From NCBI GenBank assembly GCA_965248775.1, contig OZ252150.1:1674001-1738000 (forward strand): 64,000 bases of DNA, read 5' to 3'. This DNA is from JBHHUI01 sp965248775. GTDB taxonomy: Bacteria; Chloroflexota; Anaerolineae; Anaerolineales; JBHHUI01. A program made the position numbers and the translations under genes. The notes under the pieces are model-generated. The model saw only the letters and a program-made list of their open reading frames with translations. It did not search any database and was not told the origin of the DNA. Shown here piece after piece: positions 34,261 through 42,872 of this stretch. Each line of letters opens with the position of its first letter. Positions within the stretch are counted from its first letter, which is position 1.

Positions 34261-35846
34261 CAGTTTGTCGGAGAGACAAGTACTTTTACAACATGAATAG
34301 CCCTACAGGGCAAAATGAGCAGTTGATTGCGACAAAACAAGCGTAAAACAGTGTGCATTTCATGGAGGGCAAACCACCTTCTCTCAGCGAGTAGCAGGCG
34401 CGCCAAAGCAGCCCCGGCTAAAGCAAACCCTTTGCTTGGTAGAGGGTGTGCATGCGTTTGAGGTTGAACGCTAGGCAGACCAGACACCATTCCCCGGCTG
34501 CTGCCAGCAGGCCGCGCAGAGAAAACTGGCGGAAGCCCAGGACTTCCTTGATGATACCAATGACGGGTTCCACTGTGCATTTGCGTAAACGGTAGCTGGC
34601 TTTGCCGATTTCGGTTTGTAGTTTGTAAGCCATCTTGACTTTCGGACTGGCATCTTCCGGTGGCGGAGCAGGCATTTGTTCAAAGAAGGTACGCCAGCTT
34701 TTGTGGTGAGGTTCGCGACCGGTAGCAATGTAAGGATCAATGCCAAGCTTCTCAAGTGCTGCGATGTTCGCTTTGCTGAAATATCCATAATCCAAAGCGG
34801 CAGCCTTTGGTTTGCCTACTTTTGGAGAGATGGCATCCAGGGTTGGCTCAGCTTCTTTTTTGTCATTCGGATGGTTCGAAAGTGAAGGCGCCACAATCAA
34901 GAGGCTCTCCTGCTCCACAGCAACTTGAACGTTGTAATGCTGGTCGAAGCCATTATTGGTGCTGTTTTTCATGATGCGAGAGTCCGGATCAGTGAAGTTG
35001 TACTGATCTTTGTCCCGTGGTCCCGGCTGCGGTGGTTTCGGTTTGCGACCTCGGGGTTTATGCCCAGTTTTGCGAGACTTTTCTTCCCGCTCACGCTGTT
35101 TGGCTTCGTATTCAGCCCTCTCGGCTTCATATCGTTCCTGCGCACGGGCTTCTAAGACGGCTTTGGCTTCTGCCAGATTTGCCAAACGTTTCTTGCGAAT
35201 GGCAATTTCGTCTTCAATGACGAGCCCTTCCGGCAACTGGAGATCACCCTGATCAGCTTGCTCACCGAGTTCGAAGAGTTTGTTCACTTCCTGGCGCAGT
35301 TGGGTCTCTAGTTTTATCAGACGCTTGTAACTGACCGCTTTGCTCTTGGATGCATCAGCATGCACCTTGCTACCATCCAGACTGATATTACCCAACTTCA
35401 GCACCTCAGCAACTTGGGCCAGGAGCAAGATCTGCACAAATAACTCTTGGATCGCAGCCAGAAAGGTTTTGCGAAAGTTGGCAATTGTGTCGTGGTCAGG
35501 ATGCAGCCCACTGGCAATATAGCGGAATGGGATACTCTCATAGGTGGCTTTCTCAATCTTACGAGAACTGAACACCCCGTTGGCATAACCATAGAAGAGC
35601 AATCCCAACAGGATCTCTGGCGCAATAGGTTGACCACCCGTCGGTGCATATTGTGCATAGATCATACCCAAATCCAACTGGGCGATAACATCCACCACAA
35701 ATCGTGCCAAATGATTGGATGGCAGGGCTTCTTCCAGACTGATTGTCTGTTTGAGCATCACTTCGTAATTGGGTTTCTTGAATTTTCTAGCCATGCCCGT
35801 AGATTATCACCGATTTCGCTATCTCAGGTTGCTCTCCGACAAACTG
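34261..35846 (-). mobile_element. IS1182-family element, copy 3
   Basis: 1586 bp, same inverted repeats as copies 1 and 2 and flanked by CTAG (34257-34260 and 35847-35850), in reverse orientation. It lies between the hairpin after the secreted-protein gene and the 3' end of folD. Confidence 0.93.
34418..35794 (-). CDS. IS1182-family transposase, copy 3
   Basis: Intact 458-residue transposase. It has AAIQELF like copy 2 but RYEAERAEY like copy 1, so the three copies are closely related variants. Domain order as in copy 1. Confidence 0.92.
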   Translation of the reverse strand: MARKFKKPNYEVMLKQTISLEEALPSNHLARFVVDVIAQLDLGMIYAQYAPTGGQPIAPEILLGLLFYGYANGVFSSRKIEKATYESIPFRYIASGLHPDHDTIANFRKTFLAAIQELFVQILLLAQVAEVLKLGNISLDGSKVHADASKSKAVSYKRLIKLETQLRQEVNKLFELGEQADQGDLQLPEGLVIEDEIAIRKKRLANLAEAKAVLEARAQERYEAERAEYEAKQREREEKSRKTGHKPRGRKPKPPQPGPRDKDQYNFTDPDSRIMKNSTNNGFDQHYNVQVAVEQESLLIVAPSLSNHPNDKKEAEPTLDAISPKVGKPKAAALDYGYFSKANIAALEKLGIDPYIATGREPHHKSWRTFFEQMPAPPPEDASPKVKMAYKLQTEIGKASYRLRKCTVEPVIGIIKEVLGFRQFSLRGLLAAAGEWCLVCLAFNLKRMHTLYQAKGLL

Positions 35847-35872
35847 CTAGAAGCTGAATATTGATCCTGGGG

Positions 35873-36928
35873 CTAGGCTGCCGCAGCTTTCTCCGCGCCG
35901 CGCAAGGTGTTGCGTACGAGCATCGCGATGGTCATGGGGCCCACCCCACCTGGTACGGGCGTCATGTGCCCGGCCACTGCGTTTACCTCGTCAAAATCCA
36001 CATCGCCCACCAATTTATATTTACGGAAAAGTTTAATAGTGTCGTCGTCCGGCAGGTCTGCCGGGGCATGCTCCTTGCTGTAGGATTTACCGCTCGGTTC
36101 GTGCAGATAGCCCACGACCCGGCGTCCGCCCTTCTCGGATTCATCCTGGCGGTGCGCAATGAAGTGATCGTTGAAGTCATCGCACGCATATTCCTTATCG
36201 GCCTCATGCTCAAGCCATTTGTTGTTGATGCCAACGTCGATCACATACGCGCCCGGCTTCACCCAATCGGCCTTGACCATTTCAGGCCGCCCGACGGCAG
36301 CGATCAGGATATCTGCCGAGCGACAGACATCTGCAAGATTCTGCGTGCGCGAGTGGCAAATTGTCAGTGTGGCATTGCGTTTCAACAGCAACATGCTGGC
36401 AGGCAGGCCAACAATATTTGAGCGCCCCAGTACGACAGCATTGGCGCATTCAAAGACCGCCCCGGCTTGCTTCAGTAGGTGCATGCAGCCATCCGGCGTG
36501 CAGGGTACAAAGGAAGGCTCGCGGCCTTTCATGCCCAACTTCCCGATGTTCACCGGGTGGAAACCGTCCACATCCTTATCGAGGCTGATGGCATTCAGGA
36601 CAGTCTCCTCGTCGATGTGTTTCGGGAGCGGCAATTGCACGAGGATGCCGTGCACTGCCGGGTCGGCATTCAGCTTTTCGACAAGCACGAGCACATCGGC
36701 CTGGGGTGTGTCGGCGGGCAGTTCGTTTCCGAAAGACTCGATGCCGACTTCGGCACAGGCTTTCCGCTTTGCGCGCACATAGGTATGCGAGGCGGGGTCT
36801 TCACCGACCAGCACAGTTGCCAGTCCAGGTCGCGTGCCTCCGGCGGCGATAAGTTTTTCTACCCCTTCGGCAACCTCGCTGCGCACCTTCGCGGCGATGG
36901 CTTTGCCGTCTATTAATTCAGCGGTCAT
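35873..36928 (-). CDS. folD: Methylenetetrahydrofolate dehydrogenase/cyclohydrolase FolD
   Basis: A bifunctional enzyme interconverting 5,10-methylene-, methenyl- and 10-formyl-tetrahydrofolate with NADP. From ATG 36928 it is 351 residues; a GTG-type start at 36940 adds four. Motifs: PGLATVLVGEDPASHTYVRAKRKAC with the catalytic Tyr-Lys pair, GILVQLPLPKHIDEETVLNAI, VVLGRSNIVGLPASMLLL (Rossmann), and VAGHMTPVPGGVGPMTIAML. Between IDVGINNKWLEHEAD and the final VGDVDFDEV lies an insertion of about 55 residues (DDFNDHFIAHRQDESEKGG...DDDTIKLFRKYK) that typical bacterial FolD lacks. The catalytic core is complete. IS1182 copy 3 ends 26 bases downstream. Confidence 0.93.
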   Translation of the reverse strand: MTAELIDGKAIAAKVRSEVAEGVEKLIAAGGTRPGLATVLVGEDPASHTYVRAKRKACAEVGIESFGNELPADTPQADVLVLVEKLNADPAVHGILVQLPLPKHIDEETVLNAISLDKDVDGFHPVNIGKLGMKGREPSFVPCTPDGCMHLLKQAGAVFECANAVVLGRSNIVGLPASMLLLKRNATLTICHSRTQNLADVCRSADILIAAVGRPEMVKADWVKPGAYVIDVGINNKWLEHEADKEYACDDFNDHFIAHRQDESEKGGRRVVGYLHEPSGKSYSKEHAPADLPDDDTIKLFRKYKLVGDVDFDEVNAVAGHMTPVPGGVGPMTIAMLVRNTLRGAEKAAAA

Positions 36929-37080
36929 CTGCGGGAACACTCCTCTAGTTTGGTTTCAATTTACGACGCGGAAGTTTATCACAACCTTTCGAAGGGGAGG
37001 GATTCACAACGAAGGCACGAAGGACTAAAGGAGGTACACAAAGAATCTAAGCAAGTACAAATTACTCGATTTCTTTGCAC

Positions 37081-37124
37081 CCCGTGACCCCGTCCCGTGG
37101 CCGGGGTCACGGGACGGGGTCACG
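37081..37124. repeat. Perfect 18-bp inverted repeat, interleaved internally
   Basis: CCGTGACCCCGTCCCGTG is perfectly inverted as CACGGGACGGGGTCACGG around eight bases. CCGTGACCCC also pairs with an internal GGGGTCACGG, so alternative and interleaved pairings exist. The 90 bases after it hold further CACGATG/GTGCAGT-type palindromic pieces and ACTGGGTG. Confidence 0.7.
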
Positions 37125-37252
37125 GATCGGGGCGGACCGCGTGCAGTCGCACATCACGATGCTGTCGCACGCGACAAGTGCGCGACTATGCAGACTGGAC
37201 GTGGTGACGTCCTGCACTGGGTGTCCATATAATATCCGTAACTACTCAAGCA

Positions 37253-37351
37253 TGTCATTTCGAGGCGCTTTTTGCCGAGAAATCTTCTTAGTCGAGCTAG
37301 AATAGGCATTGAACGGCGAAGTTTTCTCCTCGTTCCTCATCGAAATGACAT
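37253..37351. repeat. Dispersed palindromic repeat (GIY-YIG-associated type)
   Basis: TGTCATTTCGAGG...GAGAAATCT near 37253-37287 and TTCTCC...ATCGAAATGACA at 37325-37351 are variants of the arms flanking the GIY-YIG gene at 22.2-22.8 kb, in reversed order. Confidence 0.7.
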
Positions 37352-37362
37352 GAGGGTGAGTT

Positions 37363-38556
37363 TCACTACCGGACACTTTATCCGTGATTGATTAGCGGTT
37401 GCCTCTCGGCTACACTCTCCGTTCTACCACAGAACAAGGGGAGTATCGCCATGAGTGACAACCGCCGTACATATCGTGCCATAAAGAGCGCCTTGCGGCA
37501 ACTGTACCCAGGAGAACCGCAGGGCAACTTGGCTCGCCATTTGGATACGCTCGCTGCCATGGTCAGCGGAATTGTCCGCAGCCAGAGTAGCCAGCTACCG
37601 GCGATCGCCAGGAAAGTGCCAGACGGCAACAAACCCGAGAGCCGGGTCAAACGGTACGCCCGCTGGGTCAAGAATGAGCATATTAATAACGAAGTCTTCT
37701 TTCTACCCTTCGCTGAACCCTTATTGCAGGGTCTGGCGCAGGACCGCACGCTCGTGTTGGCAATGGACGGCAGCGAAGTGGGCCGCGGTTGCCTGACCCT
37801 GATGGTGAGCGTCATCTACAAGCAACGTGCTTTGCCGGTGGCGTGGGTCACCGTCAAAGGGAGCAAGGGACATTTTTCAGAAGCGACACACGTGCAGTTG
37901 TTGACAGAAGTACACGCTTTGGTGCCCCCTGCAAGCGATGTCGTCTTCCTGGGGGATGGTGAATTCGATGGCACGAACCTCCAGGCGGCTCTGAATGACT
38001 ACGAATGGGCCTACGTCTGTCGCACGGCCAAGCATGTCCAGCTATGTGAAGGGGGCGACTGGTTCGCCTTCGCCGACCTGGATGTGCCCCGTGGTGCATA
38101 CCGCGGCGTGCCGGATGTCGCCTTCACCCAGCAGGAATATGGGCCCGTCCTTGCCATCGCGTGGTGGCAGCGCGACTGCAAAGAGCCCCTCTATCTGGTC
38201 ACCAACCTGGAGCTGGTTGCCGAAGCCTGTTCCTGGTATAACAAACGCTTTCGTATTGAAACTTTCTTCTCCGACCAGAAAAGCCGGGGCTTCAATTTGC
38301 ATAAAAGCCATATCGCCGACCCGGCCCGGCCCGGCTGGCCCGGTTGATGATCGCAGCTTGCCTTGCTTACATCTGGATCATCTACTTGGGCGTCATCGCC
38401 AAACGAGATAATTGGGTGCAAGTCATTCACCGCACCGACCGCTGTGATCTGAGCCTATTTCAACTCGGCTTGCGCCTGCTGGAACAGTTCCTAAATGAGC
38501 ATCTGCCCATCCCGGTCGCCTTTGACATGCCCCGCGCAGAAAGTGTCCGGTAGTGA
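37363..38556 (+). mobile_element. IS4-family element, copy 1 (frameshifted, no target duplication)
   Basis: 1194 bp with ends TCACTACCGGACACTTT and its inverse. It carries a 5-bp CCCGG duplication absent from copy 2. The flanks (GGGTGAGTT left, AATATTTTCA right) do not match, unlike copy 2, which has a 10-bp duplication. This suggests a deletion or recombination next to the element, supported by the truncated gene on its right. Confidence 0.88.
37451..38553 (+). pseudogene. IS4-family transposase, copy 1, frameshifted
   Basis: Starts MSDNRRTYRAIKSAL at 37451 after AAGGGGAG. The DDE core includes VLAMDGSEVGRGCLTLMVSV, VVFLGDGEFDGTNLQ and, after the shift, the YREK-like region YNKRFRIETFFSDQKSRGFN. 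A duplicated CCCGG at about 38325-38335 stops the frame at 38347. The rest (LMIAACLAYIWIIYLG to AESVR) continues in another frame to 38553. Copy 2 at 46738 is intact and otherwise matches. Confidence 0.9.
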
Positions 38557-39461
38557 AATATTTTCACGAGTTCATATCGCGCGCGAACTCAAAAGGGCTC
38601 CAATTTATGGCACACGCGGACTCCTTCCGGGATCAGTTCCAAAAACTCACTGAGAAGAAAAGTACCGACCTCATGAGCCTTTCAGAAGATCCATTGGAAC
38701 TTGAGCAATACACAGATTTCATGCTCAACTCAACCTTTCGGCAAACAGCGCTAGTACACGCGGACGTGGCAGTTGACAGGTCGGTTCCAGCAGACAGAAT
38801 TACCAAATTGAGGCTGGCCTCACATCTCAGACCGACCGATTTGGAGATGGACCCACGTACATCTGACAACGCTGAGTTTGTAACACCTGATGGGCAGAGC
38901 AATCTCTCGGTACCCCACCCATTGACGAAAGCAGCGCTTTTGTACCTTCACCAAAAATGGCCGCACACGATCACATATGATGATCTCATTGTTGGAGCGC
39001 GGGCATTGCTCGTGCCCGATTTGCAGGAGAACAGTGGATCAGACGAGAAAGAACTGGCTGCTTTACAAGCCAATCTCATGACTGCCTTTGGACAAGGTAT
39101 ATCGCTTTTGGAATTGCACACCTATAGCCCCGACCTGACAACCCAGGTGAGTGATCGCCCACTTGGAAGTCTGATTGCCCGCCGACAGGCCGAGTTGCCA
39201 TCCCGTCGCGTCATCAACCTGCGGCATCAATTCGTCGAGCTAGACGAAGCAAACCGGCAGCTGCTTTGCCTGCTGGATGGCACACGTGATCATTCCAGCC
39301 TCATTCTGAAACTGATCGAAATGGCACACGAAGGAATCATCGAAGTAAAAACAGAGGAAGACGAGAGAATAGAAGCAGACGACGATCTCAAGATCGTCAT
39401 GAGTGAAATACTTAATGTGCGCTTAGAACGTCTGGGGCAGGTTGCTTTGCTGAAGGCCTGA
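38557..39461 (+). pseudogene. N-terminally truncated methyltransferase-regulatory-domain protein
   Basis: About 300 residues align with residues 233-519 of the next gene: FHEFI..., YTDFMLNSTFRQTALVHADV (against FSDFLISSTFRQTALVRDDV), VPHPLTKAALLYLHQKWP, and the C-terminal winged part RRVINLRHQFVELDEANRQLL. The whole SAM-methyltransferase domain is missing, and the gene starts abruptly at the IS4 copy 1 end. The apparent start codon lies inside the IS end. The loss probably came with an IS-linked deletion. It is nine bases upstream of its intact paralog and may still be translated, but would lack catalysis. Confidence 0.82.
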
Positions 39462-39469
39462 CGGTCGAG

Positions 39470-41029
39470 ATGGAATCTCAATCAAAAAACAGCTACGAGG
39501 ATGTCCCGTATCCTAGCGGGGCTTATTCTGATTCGAGCCCGGATCGGCTTGCTGCACTCGCAGTCATCTCAGGCCTGACTCCCCCACCAGTGAATCGATG
39601 CCGCGTGTTGGAACTGGCTTGCTCGGACGGGGGCAACCTACTGCCGCTCGCCTACGCGTATCCCCAAAGCGAGTTTGTGGGAATTGACCTGTCCACGGCC
39701 GAAATTAAATCGGGCTTGCAAATGGTGAAGCACTACGGGCTAGGGAACGTGCAATTGCAACGGGCGGATATTGCAGCACTCGGTCCTGAAATTGGCAAGT
39801 TTGATTACATTATTGCCTATGGCGTTTATTCGTGGGTTGCCCCCCCCATTCAGGAAAAGATCCTTCAAATCTGCCACGATAACTTAAATCCGAATGGGGT
39901 CGCCTACGTCAGTTTCAACACGCTGCCCGGTTGGCACCATTTCCGAGTTATGCGTGACTTTCTGCTTTATTCCACACGCGAGTCACATAACGCGGAACAG
40001 AGGATACAAAAGGCCCGTGAAATCCTAAATAAACTGAGCGATCTCGAACTCCTCGATGACGATTTATATGGTCATATGCTTCGACAAATTTCGAGAATGC
40101 TGGCGGGGATGGGCGATGCCTATCTAATCCACGATTTTATGGAAGAGATCAATGAGCCGATCTACGTAGAGGAGTTTATCCACCGCGCAGCAAAGCAGAA
40201 TTTGAAATATTTAGGCAATGCAGATCTCATCCGGGATGGGGAACAAAAACTTACTGAGGATCATGTATCGATGATTGTTGAGAACAGCGCTGATGCCCTC
40301 GCGCAAGAACAATTTTCGGACTTTCTGATCAGCTCCACATTTCGCCAGACGGCTCTCGTGCGAGACGATGTCAAGCTGGATGGCTTTTTCAGCCACCATT
40401 GTGTTCCACGGTTGCGAGTAGCTTCATACGTCCAACCGGCGGAATCAGAATTCGATTTTGATCCTATGATTGAAATTGACTTTCTCAGCCTGGACGGCCA
40501 AAGCAAACTCACAGTCCCGCATCCGCTCACAAAAGCCGCGCTCCTCCATTTAGGCCGGCAGTGGCCGAGCTCGCTAACCTTTGACGATTTATTGACGAAT
40601 GCAACCGAAATTCTGCAACAAGCGGCGGTGCCTCCGCCAGACGATAATGATATCGAGTTACTGCAGGTCAATTTATTCTCTGCGTATGGCCAGAGCCGTG
40701 GGATGTTGAACTTCCACACACAGGAACCAATTTTCACAACTGAGATTTCAGCCCGTCCAACCGCAAGCATTGTGGCGCGCCGCTATGCCCAAGGCAAGAC
40801 GAATAAACTCCTTAATATGCGCCACCGGTTTGTGGAGACAGACGAGATGGATCGGCAGCTTCTCTTGCAACTCGACGGCAAGAACAACGTTGGCGCACTG
40901 AAGAACTGGTTGCAGGAGATGCAAGCGGAGGCTAAGTTCCAGCTCCCCGACTTGGGTCAAGAATCTATTGCTGACGGCCTTCAATTTCGCCTTCACCGCA
41001 TCGCCCGCTCTGCTTTGCTTATCGCATAG
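39470..41029 (+). CDS. Class I SAM methyltransferase with C-terminal regulatory domain
   Basis: A 519-residue protein. Residues 1-60 are an N-terminal cap with YPSGAYSDSSPDRLAALA. The SAM site is CRVLELACSDGGNLLPLAYA (motif I) with FVGIDLSTAEIKSG and ADIAALGPEIGKFDYIIAYG. From about residue 220 it carries a regulatory domain of the PF10119 kind (FLISSTFRQTALVRDDV) and a C-terminal winged-helix-like part (MRHRFVETDEMDRQLLLQLDG). Proteins of this build occur in many bacteria with unknown substrates, sometimes as protein lysine methyltransferases. It is the intact copy of a tandem pair. Confidence 0.85.
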   Translation: MESQSKNSYEDVPYPSGAYSDSSPDRLAALAVISGLTPPPVNRCRVLELACSDGGNLLPLAYAYPQSEFVGIDLSTAEIKSGLQMVKHYGLGNVQLQRADIAALGPEIGKFDYIIAYGVYSWVAPPIQEKILQICHDNLNPNGVAYVSFNTLPGWHHFRVMRDFLLYSTRESHNAEQRIQKAREILNKLSDLELLDDDLYGHMLRQISRMLAGMGDAYLIHDFMEEINEPIYVEEFIHRAAKQNLKYLGNADLIRDGEQKLTEDHVSMIVENSADALAQEQFSDFLISSTFRQTALVRDDVKLDGFFSHHCVPRLRVASYVQPAESEFDFDPMIEIDFLSLDGQSKLTVPHPLTKAALLHLGRQWPSSLTFDDLLTNATEILQQAAVPPPDDNDIELLQVNLFSAYGQSRGMLNFHTQEPIFTTEISARPTASIVARRYAQGKTNKLLNMRHRFVETDEMDRQLLLQLDGKNNVGALKNWLQEMQAEAKFQLPDLGQESIADGLQFRLHRIARSALLIA

Positions 41030-41100
41030 AACAGAGCTCCCCAACTCAATGTAAGTGTTATCATTCGCCCGGATATATCCCCCAATGAGGAGAGATAAAT

Positions 41101-41994
41101 ATGCGTGTTGGATACATAGGCCTGGGCCTGATGGGCAAAGCAATGGCCCGAAACATGATGACAGCAGGTTTCGGTCTCACAGTCCACAACCGCAGTCGCG
41201 CTGTGGTGGACGAACTGGTCGCCGAAGGTGCCACAGCTGCGAACTCACCTCAAGAAGTCGCAGCTTCCTCCGACGTGGTCTTTACGAATCTGCCGGATTC
41301 TCCCGATGTTGAGTTAGTAGCGCTTGGCCCGGATGGTATCGGCGCCGGAGCACATGCAAACTTGATCTTCGTCGACAACTCCACGATCAAGCCAGCCACC
41401 GCGCGCAAAATTGCCACAGAATTGAAAAACCAGGGCGTGCGCAGTCTCGATGCCCCTGTCAGTGGTGGCGACATCGGTGCGCGTAACGGCACACTCACAA
41501 TCATGGTAGGCGGCCCCCAAGATGCCTTCGACGAGGCACTTCCGCTCTTCGAGGCGATGGGCAAATCGATCACACGCATCGGCGAAAGTGGCACCGGACA
41601 ACTTGCAAAGGTGGCAAACCAGATCATGGTTGGTGCCCAGATGGTGGCCATGGGTGAATTGCTTATCCTTGCCCAGAAGGCCGGTGCCGATCCAGAGAAA
41701 GTCATCGCCGCGATCAAAGACGGTGCTGCCCAGTGCTGGGCGCTCGACACCAAACCACCGCAATTATTTGACGGAAATCGGGAACCGGGCTTCAAAGCCT
41801 TCATGATGGCAAAAGACCTGAATATTGTTATGGATACGGCCCGAGAATACAGCGTATCCATCCCCCAGACTGCAGTAAGCCGCCAGATGTTTGAAGCGAT
41901 GCTCGCGTTGGGCATGGACGAATTGGACAATTCTGCCGTTGTAGGTGTTATCGAAAAGTTGGCTGATACAAAATTAACGGAACGAACCGCGTGA
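41101..41994 (+). CDS. 3-hydroxyisobutyrate dehydrogenase-family NAD(P) oxidoreductase
   Basis: A 297-residue beta-hydroxyacid dehydrogenase. The N-terminal Rossmann motif is MRVGYIGLGLMGKAMARNM, followed by FTNLPDSPDVE and VDNSTIKPATARKIA. The substrate loop is DAPVSGGDIGARNGTLTIMVGG and the catalytic Lys lies in GTGQLAKVANQIMVG; KAFMMAKDLNIVMDTA is also family-typical. It resembles tartronate semialdehyde reductase (GarR/GlxR) and 3-hydroxyisobutyrate dehydrogenase; the exact substrate cannot be chosen. GAGGAGAG before the ATG is a good ribosome site. Its stop overlaps the GTG start of the next gene by four bases. Confidence 0.9.
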   Translation: MRVGYIGLGLMGKAMARNMMTAGFGLTVHNRSRAVVDELVAEGATAANSPQEVAASSDVVFTNLPDSPDVELVALGPDGIGAGAHANLIFVDNSTIKPATARKIATELKNQGVRSLDAPVSGGDIGARNGTLTIMVGGPQDAFDEALPLFEAMGKSITRIGESGTGQLAKVANQIMVGAQMVAMGELLILAQKAGADPEKVIAAIKDGAAQCWALDTKPPQLFDGNREPGFKAFMMAKDLNIVMDTAREYSVSIPQTAVSRQMFEAMLALGMDELDNSAVVGVIEKLADTKLTERTA

Positions 41995-42872
41995 ATCATT
42001 TCTCAATGGAAGGGAAAACCTGCCTAGTGACTGGGGCGACTTCCGGTATTGGGGAGGCTACTGCACTTGGGCTGGCCGAGCTAGGTGCGCGTGTGATCAT
42101 TGCCGGTCGCAGTCGCACGCGTTGCGAGGCGACACAAGAACGTATTCAAGCGGCGACCGGCAATGAAGTGGCTTTTCTGCTCGCAGATTTATCGGAGATG
42201 GATCAGGTGCGGCGACTGGCAAGTGAAGTCAGGGATCGAACAGCTCGGCTGGATGTACTCGTCAACAATGCGGGCGCGTTTTTCCTGCGACGCAAGCTAT
42301 CTCCGGATGGTTTTGAGATGACCTTCGCGTTGAACCATCTAAGTTATTTCGTGCTGACTAACAAGCTTCTTTCATTGCTGATATCCAGCTCGCCGGCGCG
42401 CGTTGTCAATGTCTCGTCTTCTACACACTATCAGGGGGAAATCGACTTTGATAATCTGCAATTGCAACGTGGTTATTCTGGTCAAAAGGCGTACGCGCAG
42501 TCGAAGTTGTGTAACGTTCTTTTCACGAAAGAATTGGCCCGCAGGCATTCCGAAGATGGCATTATCACCAACGCCCTTCACCCTGGATTTATCCACACAC
42601 GCATTGGTCAAAATAACGGTTTCTTATCAAAGATTTTCGTCCCACTAGTTTTCCGCAATGGGCGCAGCCCCCAAAAAGGCGCCGAGACTGTGATTTATTT
42701 AGCCGGCGCACAGGAAGCTACAGAGGTAGTCGGTGAGTATTTCTACAATCTGAAACCTAAGACTCCCGCCAAGCTCGCCATGGATGCCGAATTGGCGGCG
42801 CAACTTTGGCGCACAAGTGAACAGTTAACCGAGTCGACGGCTAAGGCCGCCAATGACGCAATGGTTCCTTAG
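41991..42872 (+). CDS. Short-chain dehydrogenase/reductase, retinol-dehydrogenase-like
   Basis: A 293-residue classical SDR. It shows CLVTGATSGIGEATALGLAE (TGxxxGIG), LADLSEMDQV, LVNNAGAFF (NNAG), NVSSSTHYQG and the catalytic YAQSK. The C-terminal FRNGRSPQKGAETVIYLAGA is typical of the retinol dehydrogenase/WWOX-like branch. The GTG start overlaps the preceding gene (GTGA), so the two are translationally coupled; an ATG at 42006 is the alternative. Substrate unknown. The last 32 bases overlap the 3' end of the gene on the other strand. Confidence 0.88.
   Translation: MNHFSMEGKTCLVTGATSGIGEATALGLAELGARVIIAGRSRTRCEATQERIQAATGNEVAFLLADLSEMDQVRRLASEVRDRTARLDVLVNNAGAFFLRRKLSPDGFEMTFALNHLSYFVLTNKLLSLLISSSPARVVNVSSSTHYQGEIDFDNLQLQRGYSGQKAYAQSKLCNVLFTKELARRHSEDGIITNALHPGFIHTRIGQNNGFLSKIFVPLVFRNGRSPQKGAETVIYLAGAQEATEVVGEYFYNLKPKTPAKLAMDAELAAQLWRTSEQLTESTAKAANDAMVP

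Larger units (their letters stand above)
36941..37362. other. Intergenic region with GC-rich palindromes, no gene seen
   Basis: Between folD and IS4 copy 1 there is no credible gene. It holds the folD upstream region, a strong nested palindrome at 37081-37124, a degenerate palindromic stretch at 37131-37220, and a dispersed repeat pair at 37253-37351. Confidence 0.6.
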
